Positions 1 to 8,069 of a stretch of 64,000 bases of DNA are shown here, in pieces (position 1 is the stretch's first letter; the number at the start of each line of letters is the position of its first letter). Location of the stretch: NCBI GenBank assembly GCA_015075175.1, contig JABTUV010000006.1:1-64000 (forward strand). The letters are read 5' to 3'. The notes below the pieces were generated by a model that saw nothing but the letters and a program-made list of their open reading frames with translations, was not told where the DNA came from and did not search any database. The DNA is from a bacterium. Lineage in GTDB: Bacteria; Hinthialibacterota; Hinthialibacteria; H5-UNCL2. The position numbers and the translations under genes were made by a program.

Positions 1-2257
1 GTACCTGTGAATCACTCGCCTGTGCCGTGTAGACGAAACGGCGCAGATTGCTCTGAAAGTTGACTCGCTGGAAGGGGGCCACCTCAAAAACGACCCGATC
101 AATCCGCTTCTCCGTACCCGAGTAAATCACGCGATAGCGGTATTCGAGCCCCGCTCCCCCGGTCCATGCGGCCGACGCCAGAGTCCAACCAAAATCGTCA
201 CGATGGCTGTTCTGTTTGGGCAAAAGGACCAGATTGGGAATTCCGCTCTGCCGTGGACGTCCGATGGCTCCACCGTACTGTGCGCCCGCCCCGATCGCGG
301 TTGAAAGACTCCCGTCGACTCGCAGGGTATTTCCCGCCTGAAAGAGCAGCTCTTTCGGGTCATAACCGAAGTCGACCGTGGCCTCCGCCTTGCCCCGAAG
401 CGCCGCGTTTGCGTTCAAACCCACCGTTATTGTGCCCTGTGTCTGTCCGGCAGCGCCCGCCAGTAGCCGCGCCTGGGCGCCCACTTCCGCGGCGACACCG
501 TAGCCGGATTCCGAGAAGCCATAGGCCTCATTGAGGGCCGTGAGCGGTCCACCTTGATTCAGCGCCCGCTGTTCCACCCAACTGAGGATGTACAGCATGG
601 CCGCATCCATGCCTACCTCATGCCCGGAAGCCAGCCCGAATGTGTCATTGAGCGCGATGAAAGCCGCCGCTGATTTATTCCAATCTGGATTCGAACTCAT
701 GATCGAAAGAGAATCAAACTCATAACGGTTGCTATGCTTCTTCACGCCAAGAACGTCCGCCCCGGCACCCACCCCGATGTCCGCGCCCAGTGTGAAATTG
801 TTGGCTTCGTATTCCGCGCCCACCTCAAAGAGCGTGCTATCGACGCCCACTGCGGCTCTCATCGCTTTCTTGCGGGAGACTTCCATCGTTGCCGCAGTGG
901 ACCCCGAAGACGAAGTGCAGGGATAAGTGAGATCGAATCCCGCTTCTCCACCGACCCGAGCCCTTCCAAGAATGGAACCTTGGAGCTCTCCATTGACCCG
1001 CTGGCGGTAGGACACCTCGAAGGGAGCCGGCAGAACATGGACGGTGAATGTCGGGCGCTGACCGCTTGCAATGGGAGTGCCATTCAAAGAGACGACGGTC
1101 CCGGTCAATTGCTCGCCGGCCGTCGCGATGCCCTTGGTATTGGCCCAGACCATCGCCTCGCCGTCGACATTGGTGTTCGTCGTGCCCGTCTGAACCACAT
1201 TCCCATTCTTGCGGACTTCCCACCCCACCCCGGCGGTCGCCTGGGGAGTGGTGCCCGACGTGGTGCGAACCCTATAATAGCGAATCGCCATCCCGCCCTC
1301 GTAGACCGACGAAACCGCACCGGCGGAGGGTTGGAGTGCAGACACCTGGTAGTTCTCGGAGACGGGCGACAAGTTGAAATCGACGATCGTCGTTCGCCCG
1401 GCGGAGACACTGACTCCTTCCACCAGTCCCGGTGCGTGGCCCACGGCCCGGGCTGCAATCCTGTATCCTTGCCCGGGAGGGAGGTTCTCCAGCTGAAAGG
1501 TTCCGTCGCTTGACGAGGTCGTGGAATTGCGACCTTCAGCCGAAACCTCCGCTTCAGAAATGGGCGATCCATTGATAGATTTAACGACTCCAGAGACGCG
1601 ACCCGAAGCGGGTCCGGGTTTTGAGCGATAAGCCAGCTTCGTTGCTCCAAGGGTCCGATCCGCATAAACGATGTAGTCTTCGTCTTTGGGACCAATCTCG
1701 AGTGAGGCAAAACTCCCGACATCACCAGCGTCATCAACCACGCTGGCTGTCCACCCACTCCCATCATTTTCTGAGAACTTTAGAGAAGTCGCGATCGAGT
1801 CGTAGTAGGCTAAGGCCAAGAAACCGCCAGGTCGCACTGCAGCGGAAACGTAGGCTCCCACATCGGCCGCCGAATCCACTACGTCAAAGTATACTATCCA
1901 CGGCTCGCGCACTGGCCCCGCGTACTTCACCCCTGTATTGGAAACATCCCGGTAGACGACATGCGCAATTCCATCGCTTTGGAATCCTATTGCCGGATAC
2001 TGGCCTACATCTCCCTGGGAATCAATTGTCTCCGTGTCCCACGCCCCAATGTTCCCTTGGGAAAGCTGCAGGTCACCGTTAGAAACGTCGTACTGGACGA
2101 TGGCGAAACTTCCGTTGGCCGGATTCAAGGCGACTGCAAAATGACCTCCTGCAGCCCAGCTCGGAAACGCTACCTCGGTTTGCCACCCCGAGAATGCGCA
2201 CTGAGACACGCCGCAAAGCAGCCAGATCCAGACTATCTTGACAAACTTCCTGAACAT
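1..2257 (-). CDS. Secreted repeat protein with carboxypeptidase-regulatory-like domain (3' end cut by window edge)
   Basis: The frame opens at an ATG at 2257 and runs off the left edge, so about 752 residues are visible. A hydrophobic signal peptide (FVKIVWIWLLCGVSQCAFS) is followed by about 180 residues of short imperfect repeats with GDVGQYPAIG / YRDVSNTGVKYA patterns, resembling the upstream neighbour. Around residues 205-300 lies a CarboxypepD_reg-like beta-sandwich (SGVVKSINGSPISEAEV, then DGTFQLENLPPG). The rest is Gly/Ala/Asn-rich and I recognise no catalytic domain in it. It starts 15 bases after the stop of the upstream gene, so the two probably form an operon of exported surface or extracellular proteins. 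The repeats suggest a beta-propeller-like fold, but that is inference. Confidence 0.8.
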   Translation of the reverse strand, partial: MFRKFVKIVWIWLLCGVSQCAFSGWQTEVAFPSWAAGGHFAVALNPANGSFAIVQYDVSNGDLQLSQGNIGAWDTETIDSQGDVGQYPAIGFQSDGIAHVVYRDVSNTGVKYAGPVREPWIVYFDVVDSAADVGAYVSAAVRPGGFLALAYYDSIATSLKFSENDGSGWTASVVDDAGDVGSFASLEIGPKDEDYIVYADRTLGATKLAYRSKPGPASGRVSGVVKSINGSPISEAEVSAEGRNSTTSSSDGTFQLENLPPGQGYRIAARAVGHAPGLVEGVSVSAGRTTIVDFNLSPVSENYQVSALQPSAGAVSSVYEGGMAIRYYRVRTTSGTTPQATAGVGWEVRKNGNVVQTGTTNTNVDGEAMVWANTKGIATAGEQLTGTVVSLNGTPIASGQRPTFTVHVLPAPFEVSYRQRVNGELQGSILGRARVGGEAGFDLTYPCTSSSGSTAATMEVSRKKAMRAAVGVDSTLFEVGAEYEANNFTLGADIGVGAGADVLGVKKHSNRYEFDSLSIMSSNPDWNKSAAAFIALNDTFGLASGHEVGMDAAMLYILSWVEQRALNQGGPLTALNEAYGFSESGYGVAAEVGAQARLLAGAAGQTQGTITVGLNANAALRGKAEATVDFGYDPKELLFQAGNTLRVDGSLSTAIGAGAQYGGAIGRPRQSGIPNLVLLPKQNSHRDDFGWTLASAAWTGGAGLEYRYRVIYSGTEKRIDRVVFEVAPFQRVNFQSNLRRFVYTAQASDSQV

Positions 2258-2272
2258 ACTACACCAGCACGC

Positions 2273-3103
2273 TCACCGCAAGACTGCATGCTTAAGTTTT
2301 CCGTTCGTTGCATCGTAATAGAAGATATGCGGTACACCATCCTTTATCACGATATCATTGTACTTTCCAACATCCCCCACCGTATCCACGTAGACGACGC
2401 TCCATGAACCTCCTTGAAAATGTGCATACTTAAGATCACCATCTTCCGATTCATAATACGCCAAATGCAAACTCCCGGTAGAATCACTGATCAAGCTAAT
2501 ATCACTCGAAGGAACGCCGACCTCGCCAACTGCACTCTTCGAAATCAAGGATCTAGTACTCAAATTGAATTGATAGTGATTCAATTTATTGAATATCGCA
2601 ACAACATGAGCAGTGTCGCCGATGACCACCACATCAATATCAGATTCAGATAAAGAGCGGCCTGCATTATGGACCGTCTGGTCCAGTGTATACAGCGTCG
2701 ACGCTTCATCGCTTTTTACGATTAAGTACAACGTGTCATCCCCATCAGAACCCGACGACCATATTTTCTGGTAATCAACTGTAAAAGCTACTACCGTTAT
2801 TCGACTCGTCCATCCTGCTATTGCACAACAATCGACGTAACGATGGTATGTATAATCGTTGTTTATAGCAGAGTAAAGTACGCTTGCCGACCAGCTTTCT
2901 CCCGTCCATTCGGCGTAGTTTAGCTGATCATCGTTTTTTATATAGACCACGTGAGGTATCCCAGTTGTACTGATAGACACGTCATTACGACGGCCTGTAT
3001 CTCCGGAACTGTCTATCGTGCTGGTATTCCATTGCGCGAAGCAAAACTCCGTGACTAGGAAGAAAAGAACAATAAGTGGAAGACGAGTACATACTGATTT
3101 CAT
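2273..3103 (-). CDS. Secreted GDVG/YYD-repeat protein
   Basis: A 276-residue protein with a clear signal peptide (MKSVCTRLPLIVLFFLVTEFCFAQ, cleavage after Ala-Gln likely). The mature part consists of about five units of 45-55 residues. Recurring elements are DTGRRNDVSIS / GDVGKYNDIVI, a GxPHIFYYD or GIPHVVYIK strand, and an LNYAEW / LKYAHF / LKHAVL strand. Such tandem units are common in exported proteins of environmental bacteria and would suit a beta-propeller; no catalytic motif is visible. Base composition is noticeably more AT-rich than the neighbouring DNA, hinting at a separate origin. It is the first gene of a two-gene unit with the larger protein at 1-2257. Confidence 0.75.
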   Translation of the reverse strand: MKSVCTRLPLIVLFFLVTEFCFAQWNTSTIDSSGDTGRRNDVSISTTGIPHVVYIKNDDQLNYAEWTGESWSASVLYSAINNDYTYHRYVDCCAIAGWTSRITVVAFTVDYQKIWSSGSDGDDTLYLIVKSDEASTLYTLDQTVHNAGRSLSESDIDVVVIGDTAHVVAIFNKLNHYQFNLSTRSLISKSAVGEVGVPSSDISLISDSTGSLHLAYYESEDGDLKYAHFQGGSWSVVYVDTVGDVGKYNDIVIKDGVPHIFYYDATNGKLKHAVLR

Positions 3104-3128
3104 GTATAGGCTCCTTCTATGGGATTTG

Positions 3129-3597
3129 TCACAACAGCATCACGGCATCGCTGACTTCGTTGACAACGAGGGCGTGTTGTTCATGCTCTTTGCGATGTTC
3201 GTGGCTGACGAGCCTGCTGGGGTTTTCGGTAACTAGTATGGCTGCATCATTCTGGGGATTGCCAGAAACTAGGCTGCGGGGAATTCTGGAGGCAGCGACA
3301 GTAGGTGTGTCCCATAGGGGGTGTTTGCGGGCTTCGTTGGTAATGCTGGCATCCACGTTCCCACCAGGCCGCGGAGTATGGAAACAGACGGTCCAGCCTG
3401 CGCAGTTGTCGTTGGAGAAGACGACGTGGACCGCCATGCTCCCCTGCCCGCCGGAGAGGTTGTAGTAGATGTCTACCAGGCGCGAGCCGTCGGTTCGCCA
3501 GAGTCGTGACGTTGTTGACGACAGGCGCGGCTGTGGCGACCACCGGCGAGCACCAGGACAGGGCCAGAGGCGACGGCCAGCGCGCTTTTGCGTGCAT
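3129..3597 (-). pseudogene. Broken secreted protein with 'DGSRLVDIYY' domain
   Basis: One minus-strand frame from about 3597 reads MHAKARWPSPLALSWCSPVV followed by VVNNVTTLANR, a signal peptide and the start of a mature protein. A different frame continues DGSRLVDIYYNLSGGQGSM and AVHVVFSNDNCAGWTVCFH down to about 3300. Joined, they give a recognisable domain of the form V-x-NV-T...R-DGS-x-LVDIYY-x-L-x-GG-x-G, which I associate with exported proteins of Kiritimatiellota/Verrucomicrobia. The frame change near 3490-3500 breaks the gene. Downstream of about 3330 the sequence no longer resembles the family, so the 3' end may also be decayed or replaced. Confidence 0.5.
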
Positions 3598-3810
3598 AGT
3601 TGACCCTCCAGGACGGGAGGCGCGCGACGGACAGGGAGCAACGCAGAAAGGTGCAGGCGCGTGCCTTGTTTGCTAACTCAAGAGACGCCTCTGTCGGAAA
3701 TGGAACAACTGAAGCGAGGTTACCTCCGCCCCACCGTGTCAAGCAGGACTGATGCGGCGACGCCTATGGGCGGGGTGCGCTCAGATTTGCTGGACCTGGA
3801 TAATGCACCA

Positions 3811-3827
3811 TCGAAATACTTTTAAAC
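3811..3827 (+). promoter_or_regulatory. Archaeal-like BRE/TATA promoter of the 3851 gene
   Basis: TCGAAATACTTTTAAAC has a purine-rich element followed by a TATA-like TTTTAAA (3820-3826). Its centre is 28 bases upstream of the ATG at 3851 and there is no Shine-Dalgarno between them. That is the layout of a leaderless archaeal promoter. The match is by eye; a chance AT-rich stretch is possible. Confidence 0.4.
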
Positions 3828-3850
3828 TTTGAACCTGTTGTCTCTTTACA

Positions 3851-4039
3851 ATGGCAGAGAAAGAATACCATTCCGAAAGGACAACGGGCAAGACACTGGA
3901 GGATCTCTACCGGGTCGCGCGGTCCATCGACGGCAAGGTCGAGAAGATTCTCGAGCAGTTGGAAGAGGCCAACCGGTGTGAAAGTGAGGATTACTGCAAC
4001 GGTTTGGACCTGGACGACTACGACCGCATGATCTACTGA
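3851..4039 (+). CDS. Small conserved-looking protein, function unknown
   Basis: A 62-residue acidic, mostly helical protein. The central stretch VARSIDGKVEKILEQLEEAN has a heptad-like spacing of hydrophobic residues and could form a short coiled coil; the tail is very acidic (SEDYCNGLDLDDYDRMIY). I do not recognise a family. Support for it being real comes from codon-position GC bias, a promoter-like sequence 28 bases upstream, and its place in a tight same-strand series with the genes at 4082 and 4424. There is no Shine-Dalgarno before the ATG, so if translated the message is probably leaderless or weakly initiated. Confidence 0.5.
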   Translation: MAEKEYHSERTTGKTLEDLYRVARSIDGKVEKILEQLEEANRCESEDYCNGLDLDDYDRMIY

Positions 4040-4044
4040 ACCCA

Positions 4045-4058
4045 CCGAAAGATTTATC
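4045..4058 (+). promoter_or_regulatory. Archaeal-like BRE/TATA promoter of the 4082 gene
   Basis: CCGAAAGATTTATC resembles an archaeal BRE plus TATA box. The TTTATC core (4053-4058) is centred about 27 bases before the ATG at 4082, and no Shine-Dalgarno is visible. It has the same geometry as the box before 3851. Confidence 0.4.
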
Positions 4059-4081
4059 AACCGGCGCCGCGTCCTTGGAGC

Positions 4082-4390
4082 ATGAAAAACGATATTCGAA
4101 GAACCCTCAAGCAGGCCGAGTTTTCCCTTGGCCGGCTGAAGACGCAGCAGGCCTGGCAGGAGCTCGATGAAGCCGAAGGACCGAGCATCGCGGGGCTTCG
4201 CAAGGGACCCAACACCGCGCCGAACGACGTTGAACAGGAAGCAGGGCAATTCTGGCGGCTGTGCACGACGCTGCATAGCCAGGCAAAGACGCTTCCACCG
4301 GGGCAGCGACGCCCGCTGGAGCGAAGGCTCCGGGAATTGCGGGCGGAGTTTCACAAGACGCAGGGGACCCAAAAGCTTTTAAACGCGTGA
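4082..4390 (+). CDS. Small helical protein upstream of the Cdc6-like ATPase
   Basis: A 102-residue basic, helix-rich protein (start MKNDIRRTLKQAEFSLGRLK, end TQGTQKLLNA) with no cysteine-based metal site or membrane segment. I do not recognise a family. It lies 33 bases before the AAA+ gene at 4424 on the same strand. The 3' end of its reading frame overlaps a TATA-like box (4368-4385) that could serve the next gene. The position suggests a plasmid- or element-maintenance role tied to the Cdc6-like protein, which is inference from context only. Confidence 0.5.
   Translation: MKNDIRRTLKQAEFSLGRLKTQQAWQELDEAEGPSIAGLRKGPNTAPNDVEQEAGQFWRLCTTLHSQAKTLPPGQRRPLERRLRELRAEFHKTQGTQKLLNA
4368..4385 (+). 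promoter_or_regulatory. Archaeal-like TATA promoter of the Cdc6-like gene
   Basis: CCCAAAAGCTTTTAAACG lies over the last codons of the 4082 gene. With a start site about 25 bases downstream it would give a leader of roughly 20 bases containing GGGTGGG just before the ATG at 4424. A very similar arrangement (CCAAAAGTTTTAAAAAG over a stop codon) occurs at 16706-16722. Confidence 0.4.
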
Positions 4391-4423
4391 GAGTTTATCC
4401 GTTCAGTGGAGTGAACGGGTGGG

Positions 4424-5512
4424 ATGGAAATCGAGGACTACATACGACAGAAGGGAAAGCGGCTGGAGAAGACCAGCCGGAGCATTCGGGACTACCAAGT
4501 TTTCGACTTCAATTACGTGCCGGAACGACCGCTCATGCGGGACGAGGTTCGACCCATCGCCGACGCCATGCTGCGGTACCTGCGAACCGGCATTTCCAAC
4601 AACCTGCTCATTGTCGGCAGCCGAGGCTGCGGCAAAACCATGCTGGTGCGATACCTGGCCAAGTCGCTGGAACGCCAGGAGGGGCGGCTCTTCTTCTACA
4701 TCAACTGCCGCCACCACAACACCAGTTTCAAGATCATGGCCGAACTCCTGGACGTGAGACCTCGAGGCTACGGCCTTGATGAACTCTGGGCGCAATTCCA
4801 GGCTCGTTTCGGCAAGCGCAGCGTGTTCATTCTCGACGAGGTCGACTTGATTTCCGAGAAGGACCGGAGGAAGGACCTTCTCTACCTCTTGAGCCGGTCC
4901 GACCGCAACTACATGGTGGTCATGCTCAGTAACAACCCCCGCTTCCACCAGCAACTGGACAACAGCATCAAGAGCACGCTGCAGCCGGAAATCATCCACT
5001 TCCGGAACTACAACGCGGACCAGGTCATGGAGATCTTGAAGCAACGGGCCCGACTCGGCCTTTACCACTATTCAGCCGGTGACTTGGCCCAGTTGGCCGG
5101 GCTGACCTACAAGAACGCCAACGCCGACATCCGGGTCGGCATCAAAACCCTGTACCTGTGCGCGACGGAGCCGCAGGCGGGCGTGGACGCCAATTTCGAG
5201 CGGGCGCGTCGCGACATTGTCGCCGATTTAATCCACGGATTGAATGACAAAAACCTGCTCATCCTGAAGGCCGCGGCGAGCGTCCCCGACGGCCACGTGA
5301 AGCCGGTGTACGAGTTCTACCGGCGGCTCAGCGCGGCCATGCACGAGACGCCGTTCAGTTACGTCTACTTCTACTCGAACCTCTCCTACCTGCAAAGCAT
5401 CGGCCTGATCATGCTGGTTTCGACCAAGGTCCGAAAGGCCTACACGAATCAGATCCAGCTGCTGTTTGACGCCCAAGTGCTGGGCCAGGTATGGCAGGCG
5501 CGATTCCAGTAA
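4424..5512 (+). CDS. Orc1/Cdc6-like AAA+ ATPase
   Basis: A 362-residue AAA+ protein laid out like an archaeal replication initiator: an N-terminal stretch with YVPERPLMRDEVRPI, Walker A GSRGCGKT (65-72), Walker B FILDEVD (135-141), sensor 1 LSNNPRF (168-174), the lid entry SIKSTLQPEIIHFRNYNADQ (181-200), and a sensor-2 region ADIRVGIKTLYLCA (234-247) comparable to the GDxRxAL of Cdc6. The last ~110 residues would be a winged helix. In archaea such proteins bind origins and load MCM; in bacterial mobile elements, relatives are rare and mostly of unknown role. It ends a three-gene series and is followed by a 0.6-kb non-coding stretch with an AT-rich island, where an origin would be expected. 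A generic AAA_16/AAA_22 ATPase is the alternative. Confidence 0.75.
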   Translation: MEIEDYIRQKGKRLEKTSRSIRDYQVFDFNYVPERPLMRDEVRPIADAMLRYLRTGISNNLLIVGSRGCGKTMLVRYLAKSLERQEGRLFFYINCRHHNTSFKIMAELLDVRPRGYGLDELWAQFQARFGKRSVFILDEVDLISEKDRRKDLLYLLSRSDRNYMVVMLSNNPRFHQQLDNSIKSTLQPEIIHFRNYNADQVMEILKQRARLGLYHYSAGDLAQLAGLTYKNANADIRVGIKTLYLCATEPQAGVDANFERARRDIVADLIHGLNDKNLLILKAAASVPDGHVKPVYEFYRRLSAAMHETPFSYVYFYSNLSYLQSIGLIMLVSTKVRKAYTNQIQLLFDAQVLGQVWQARFQ

Positions 5513-5895
5513 AGCGCCAATTCTGTCAGGCGCGGCTCGATGCTCCCAGTTTCGCACTCAATTACCTCAAATACCGTGACTTCTGTATCCATTTCCTTCC
5601 CATTTACCATATCCACCCCCTACAAAAGCCCCGGAAATGGAACTGGGAAACCGGTTCCCAGCCGCCCGATCGGCCGCCCGCCAGTTGCATGATTGTCGCC
5701 GGCGGTTGCGAATTCCCGTCGCTGACTGTCGCACCGGAACCGGATTCAGAACGCGCTTGGAATCGCCCATCCGGTCCGGGAAAAGGCTTGCCAGAGAGGG
5801 TGCGGTTTATGCGTAAATCGGTGCGGCGGACAGGCGAGTAATTGTCGCCGAGTCGGATGGTCGAGATGCCACTGAAAAGTCGTACCGAAAAGTCT

Positions 5896-5947
5896 TTAAG
5901 TATAATATATAATAATATGCTTTTATCAATATAATATATATAATAAC
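5896..5947. other. AT-rich island with two similar 16-bp direct repeats
   Basis: About fifty bases of almost pure A/T in otherwise GC-rich DNA. Two related units, TATAATATATAATAATA and TATAATATATATAATAA, are separated by about a dozen bases. It could be a DNA-unwinding element, a promoter region, or simply the AT-rich target into which the adjacent RIT element inserted. Confidence 0.5.
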
Positions 5948-6010
5948 ACGGCTTCCGGATTTGAGGATCGTGGCAGGTGCATGCTGTTTCCTGGGTTTTA
6001 CGCGTAAACT

Positions 6011-6043
6011 TCACTGTTATTCCGAGCAGCAAATTATTCCGAG
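6011..6043 (+). repeat. Left terminal inverted repeat of the RIT element
   Basis: Begins TCACTGTTATTCCGAGCAGC and ends TTATTCCGAG. It is an exact reverse complement of 9092-9124. Inside it the word TTATTCCGAG occurs twice in direct orientation, suggesting two recombinase-binding half-sites. Confidence 0.92.
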
Positions 6044-6156
6044 TGGTCTCGCCCCGACTCCGCACAGCACGGCGGACGCCAGCCTTTTGAGCCCATCTTG
6101 CTCGGCATAATCCTGATGGCCTATCCTACCCTACCCAGTAGGAAAGGAGAAGGCAT

Positions 6157-7107
6157 ATGGGAGACCGAAGAGACTTCAGTTCCGAGCCGTGGAAGCGTTT
6201 ATCGGAAGGGCCGCTGAAAGCCCTGGTACGCGCGTTCGAGCAACACCTCGAGAGAGAACGGGGGCTGTCACGCGGCACGATAGACCACTATCTGCACCAG
6301 GTCAGGTTATTCTTGTTGGACAGGTGCAGCGACGACCAGTCCACCATCCAGGACCTGCAAGCAAAGGAAGTTACGCAGTTCATCCTCCACTACGCCCGCG
6401 AACACACCCCGATTACCGCAAAGCACATGGTGACCGCGCTTCGGAGCTTCTTGCGGTTCGCGAGGCGAACTGGACTCATTGCGGCCGACTTGGCGGATTG
6501 CGTGCCGACTGTACCCGGTTGGCGGCTGGCGACACTACCGAAGGGACTTCAGCGAGGGCAAGTCGAGGATGTACTCAAGAGTTGCGACCCAAAGACCGCT
6601 GTGGGGCGACGGGACCATGCGATTCTGCTCCTGCTGGCCCGTCTTGGCCTTCGGGCGCTGGAAGTGGTCTCTCTCACCTTGGAGGATATCAACTGGGCAG
6701 CCGGGGAGATAACGATTCTAGGCAAAGGACCCCAACGAGCTAAGTTGCCACTGCCTCGGGATGTGGGGGAGGCGCTGGTGGCGTACCTTCGCGACGGACG
6801 CCCGCAGGGGCCGTCGAGACGGGTGTTTCTTAGAGCGCAGATTCCATACGAAGGATTCGCCAGTTCTTCGACGATTGGTTCCATTGTCCGCAAGTCTCTG
6901 GCTCGGGCGGGGCTCTCACCGCCTCGCAAGGGCGCGCACCTCTTTCGTCATGCGTTGGCAATGGAAATGCTTCAACGCCAGGCATCCCTCGAGGAAATTG
7001 GACAGATTCTCAGGCACCACAGCGTGAACGCTACTGCAGTATACGCCAAGGTCGACTTGGATGCATTGCGCACAGTTGCCCAGCCTTGGCCGGGAGGTGT
7101 GAAATGA
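6157..7107 (+). CDS. ritA: RIT element tyrosine recombinase, first of three
   Basis: A 316-residue phage-integrase-family recombinase. An N-terminal SAM-like core-binding domain (AFEQHLERERGLSRGTIDHY, about 28-47) precedes the catalytic domain. Catalytic residues are visible: Arg in ARLGLRALEV (about 168), Lys in ILGKGPQRAKLPL, HLFRH (about 263-267), and a distal HHSVNATAVYAKVD with Tyr nucleophile. It starts at an ATG after AAAGGAGAAGGC, a good ribosome binding site, and its stop overlaps the next start (ATGA). In RIT elements all three recombinases are thought to act together on the terminal repeats. Confidence 0.85.
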   Translation: MGDRRDFSSEPWKRLSEGPLKALVRAFEQHLERERGLSRGTIDHYLHQVRLFLLDRCSDDQSTIQDLQAKEVTQFILHYAREHTPITAKHMVTALRSFLRFARRTGLIAADLADCVPTVPGWRLATLPKGLQRGQVEDVLKSCDPKTAVGRRDHAILLLLARLGLRALEVVSLTLEDINWAAGEITILGKGPQRAKLPLPRDVGEALVAYLRDGRPQGPSRRVFLRAQIPYEGFASSSTIGSIVRKSLARAGLSPPRKGAHLFRHALAMEMLQRQASLEEIGQILRHHSVNATAVYAKVDLDALRTVAQPWPGGVK

Positions 7108-8069
7108 GCGCACTGCAAACCGCTTTGGGCGAGTACCTTGCCGTACGGCGAAGCCTTGGATTCAAGTTGCGGTATGAGGCCTTACCGCTCTTAGACTTTG
7201 TGCGTTCTGTGGAGCAAAGCGGAGCCTCGTTCATCACCGCGGACTTGGCTCTGCAATGGGCTACACAACCGAGAGATTGCCAACCCGCGAATTGGGCTAG
7301 AAGACTCAGCATGATTCGACCCTTTGCTCGGTATTGCGCAGGCCTGGACTCGAGAACGCAGATCCTACCTGTAGGGCTGCTTCCGCACCGTTTCCATCGC
7401 AAGCGACCATATATCTACAGTGACGAAGAGGTCTCGCAGCTGATGCAGGCGGCGCGAGAGCTTCCCTCGCGCACCGGACTCCGGGCGGCCACGTATTCGA
7501 CCCTCTTCGGCCTACTGGCGGTAACCGGGATGCGGGTCGGCGAAGCTGTCGGCCTCGACCGAGAGGACGTTGACCTGCAGCAGGGGGTGTTGACCATTCG
7601 TTTGGGAAAGTTCGGAAAATCTCGGCTGGTCCCCATTCATACGTCGACCCGCGACGCCTTGGAGACATATGCCCGAATAAGGGACTATACCTGCCCGCAC
7701 CCCACGAGCCACAGCTTCTTCATTTTCGAGTCAGGTGACAGGATAACCAACCGTGGGGTGGACTACATGTTTGTGCGGTTGTCGCGTCGGATCGGCCTGC
7801 GTGGCCCTACAGATAGCCGAGGGCCGCGCCTTCATGATCTTCGCCATACATTTGCCGTTCGAACCTTGCTCGGCTGGCATCAGGCGGGCGTGGAACTTGA
7901 GAGGTATCTTCCTCGGTTGAGCACTTACCTTGGCCACGCCAACGTAACCGATACCTACTGGTACTTAACAGGCACCCCCGAGCTTCTCCGCCTGGCCGCC
8001 TTACGCCTGGAATCCCCAAAGGAGCATAATTCTCATGAGAATCAACAGCAGTTTCCCGGCATTGCTTGA
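7104..8069 (+). CDS. ritB: RIT element tyrosine recombinase, second of three
   Basis: A 321-residue tyrosine recombinase starting at the ATG at 7104, which follows GGGAGGTGTGAA and overlaps the previous stop. The core-binding domain includes EYLAVRRSLGFKLRYEALPL. Catalytic positions are Arg in TGMRVGEAVGL, Lys in LGKFGKSRLVPIH, HDLRHTFAV (box II His and Arg), HANVTDTYWYL with the Tyr nucleophile. The 3' end overlaps the third recombinase by 35 bases, so the three genes are translationally coupled. It is the middle gene of a RIT trio, whose members are distinct subfamilies rather than recent duplicates. Confidence 0.85.
   Translation: MSALQTALGEYLAVRRSLGFKLRYEALPLLDFVRSVEQSGASFITADLALQWATQPRDCQPANWARRLSMIRPFARYCAGLDSRTQILPVGLLPHRFHRKRPYIYSDEEVSQLMQAARELPSRTGLRAATYSTLFGLLAVTGMRVGEAVGLDREDVDLQQGVLTIRLGKFGKSRLVPIHTSTRDALETYARIRDYTCPHPTSHSFFIFESGDRITNRGVDYMFVRLSRRIGLRGPTDSRGPRLHDLRHTFAVRTLLGWHQAGVELERYLPRLSTYLGHANVTDTYWYLTGTPELLRLAALRLESPKEHNSHENQQQFPGIA

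Larger units (their letters stand above)
5513..6156 (+). other. Non-coding region after the Cdc6-like gene, candidate origin
   Basis: No credible gene. It holds an interrupted palindrome CTGGGAA-accgg-TTCCCAG at 5643-5661, a strikingly AT-rich island at 5896-5947, the left inverted repeat of the RIT element (6011-6043), and an inner element repeat CTCGGCATAATC (6101-6112). Position next to an Orc1/Cdc6-like gene, plus an AT-rich unwinding-type stretch, makes a replication origin possible but unproven. Confidence 0.35.

Noticed and set aside
166-2407. Several plus-strand open frames (for example 734-1513)
   Set aside because: They are antisense to a secreted-protein gene that reads cleanly on the minus strand, and are Arg/Pro-rich as expected of shadows.
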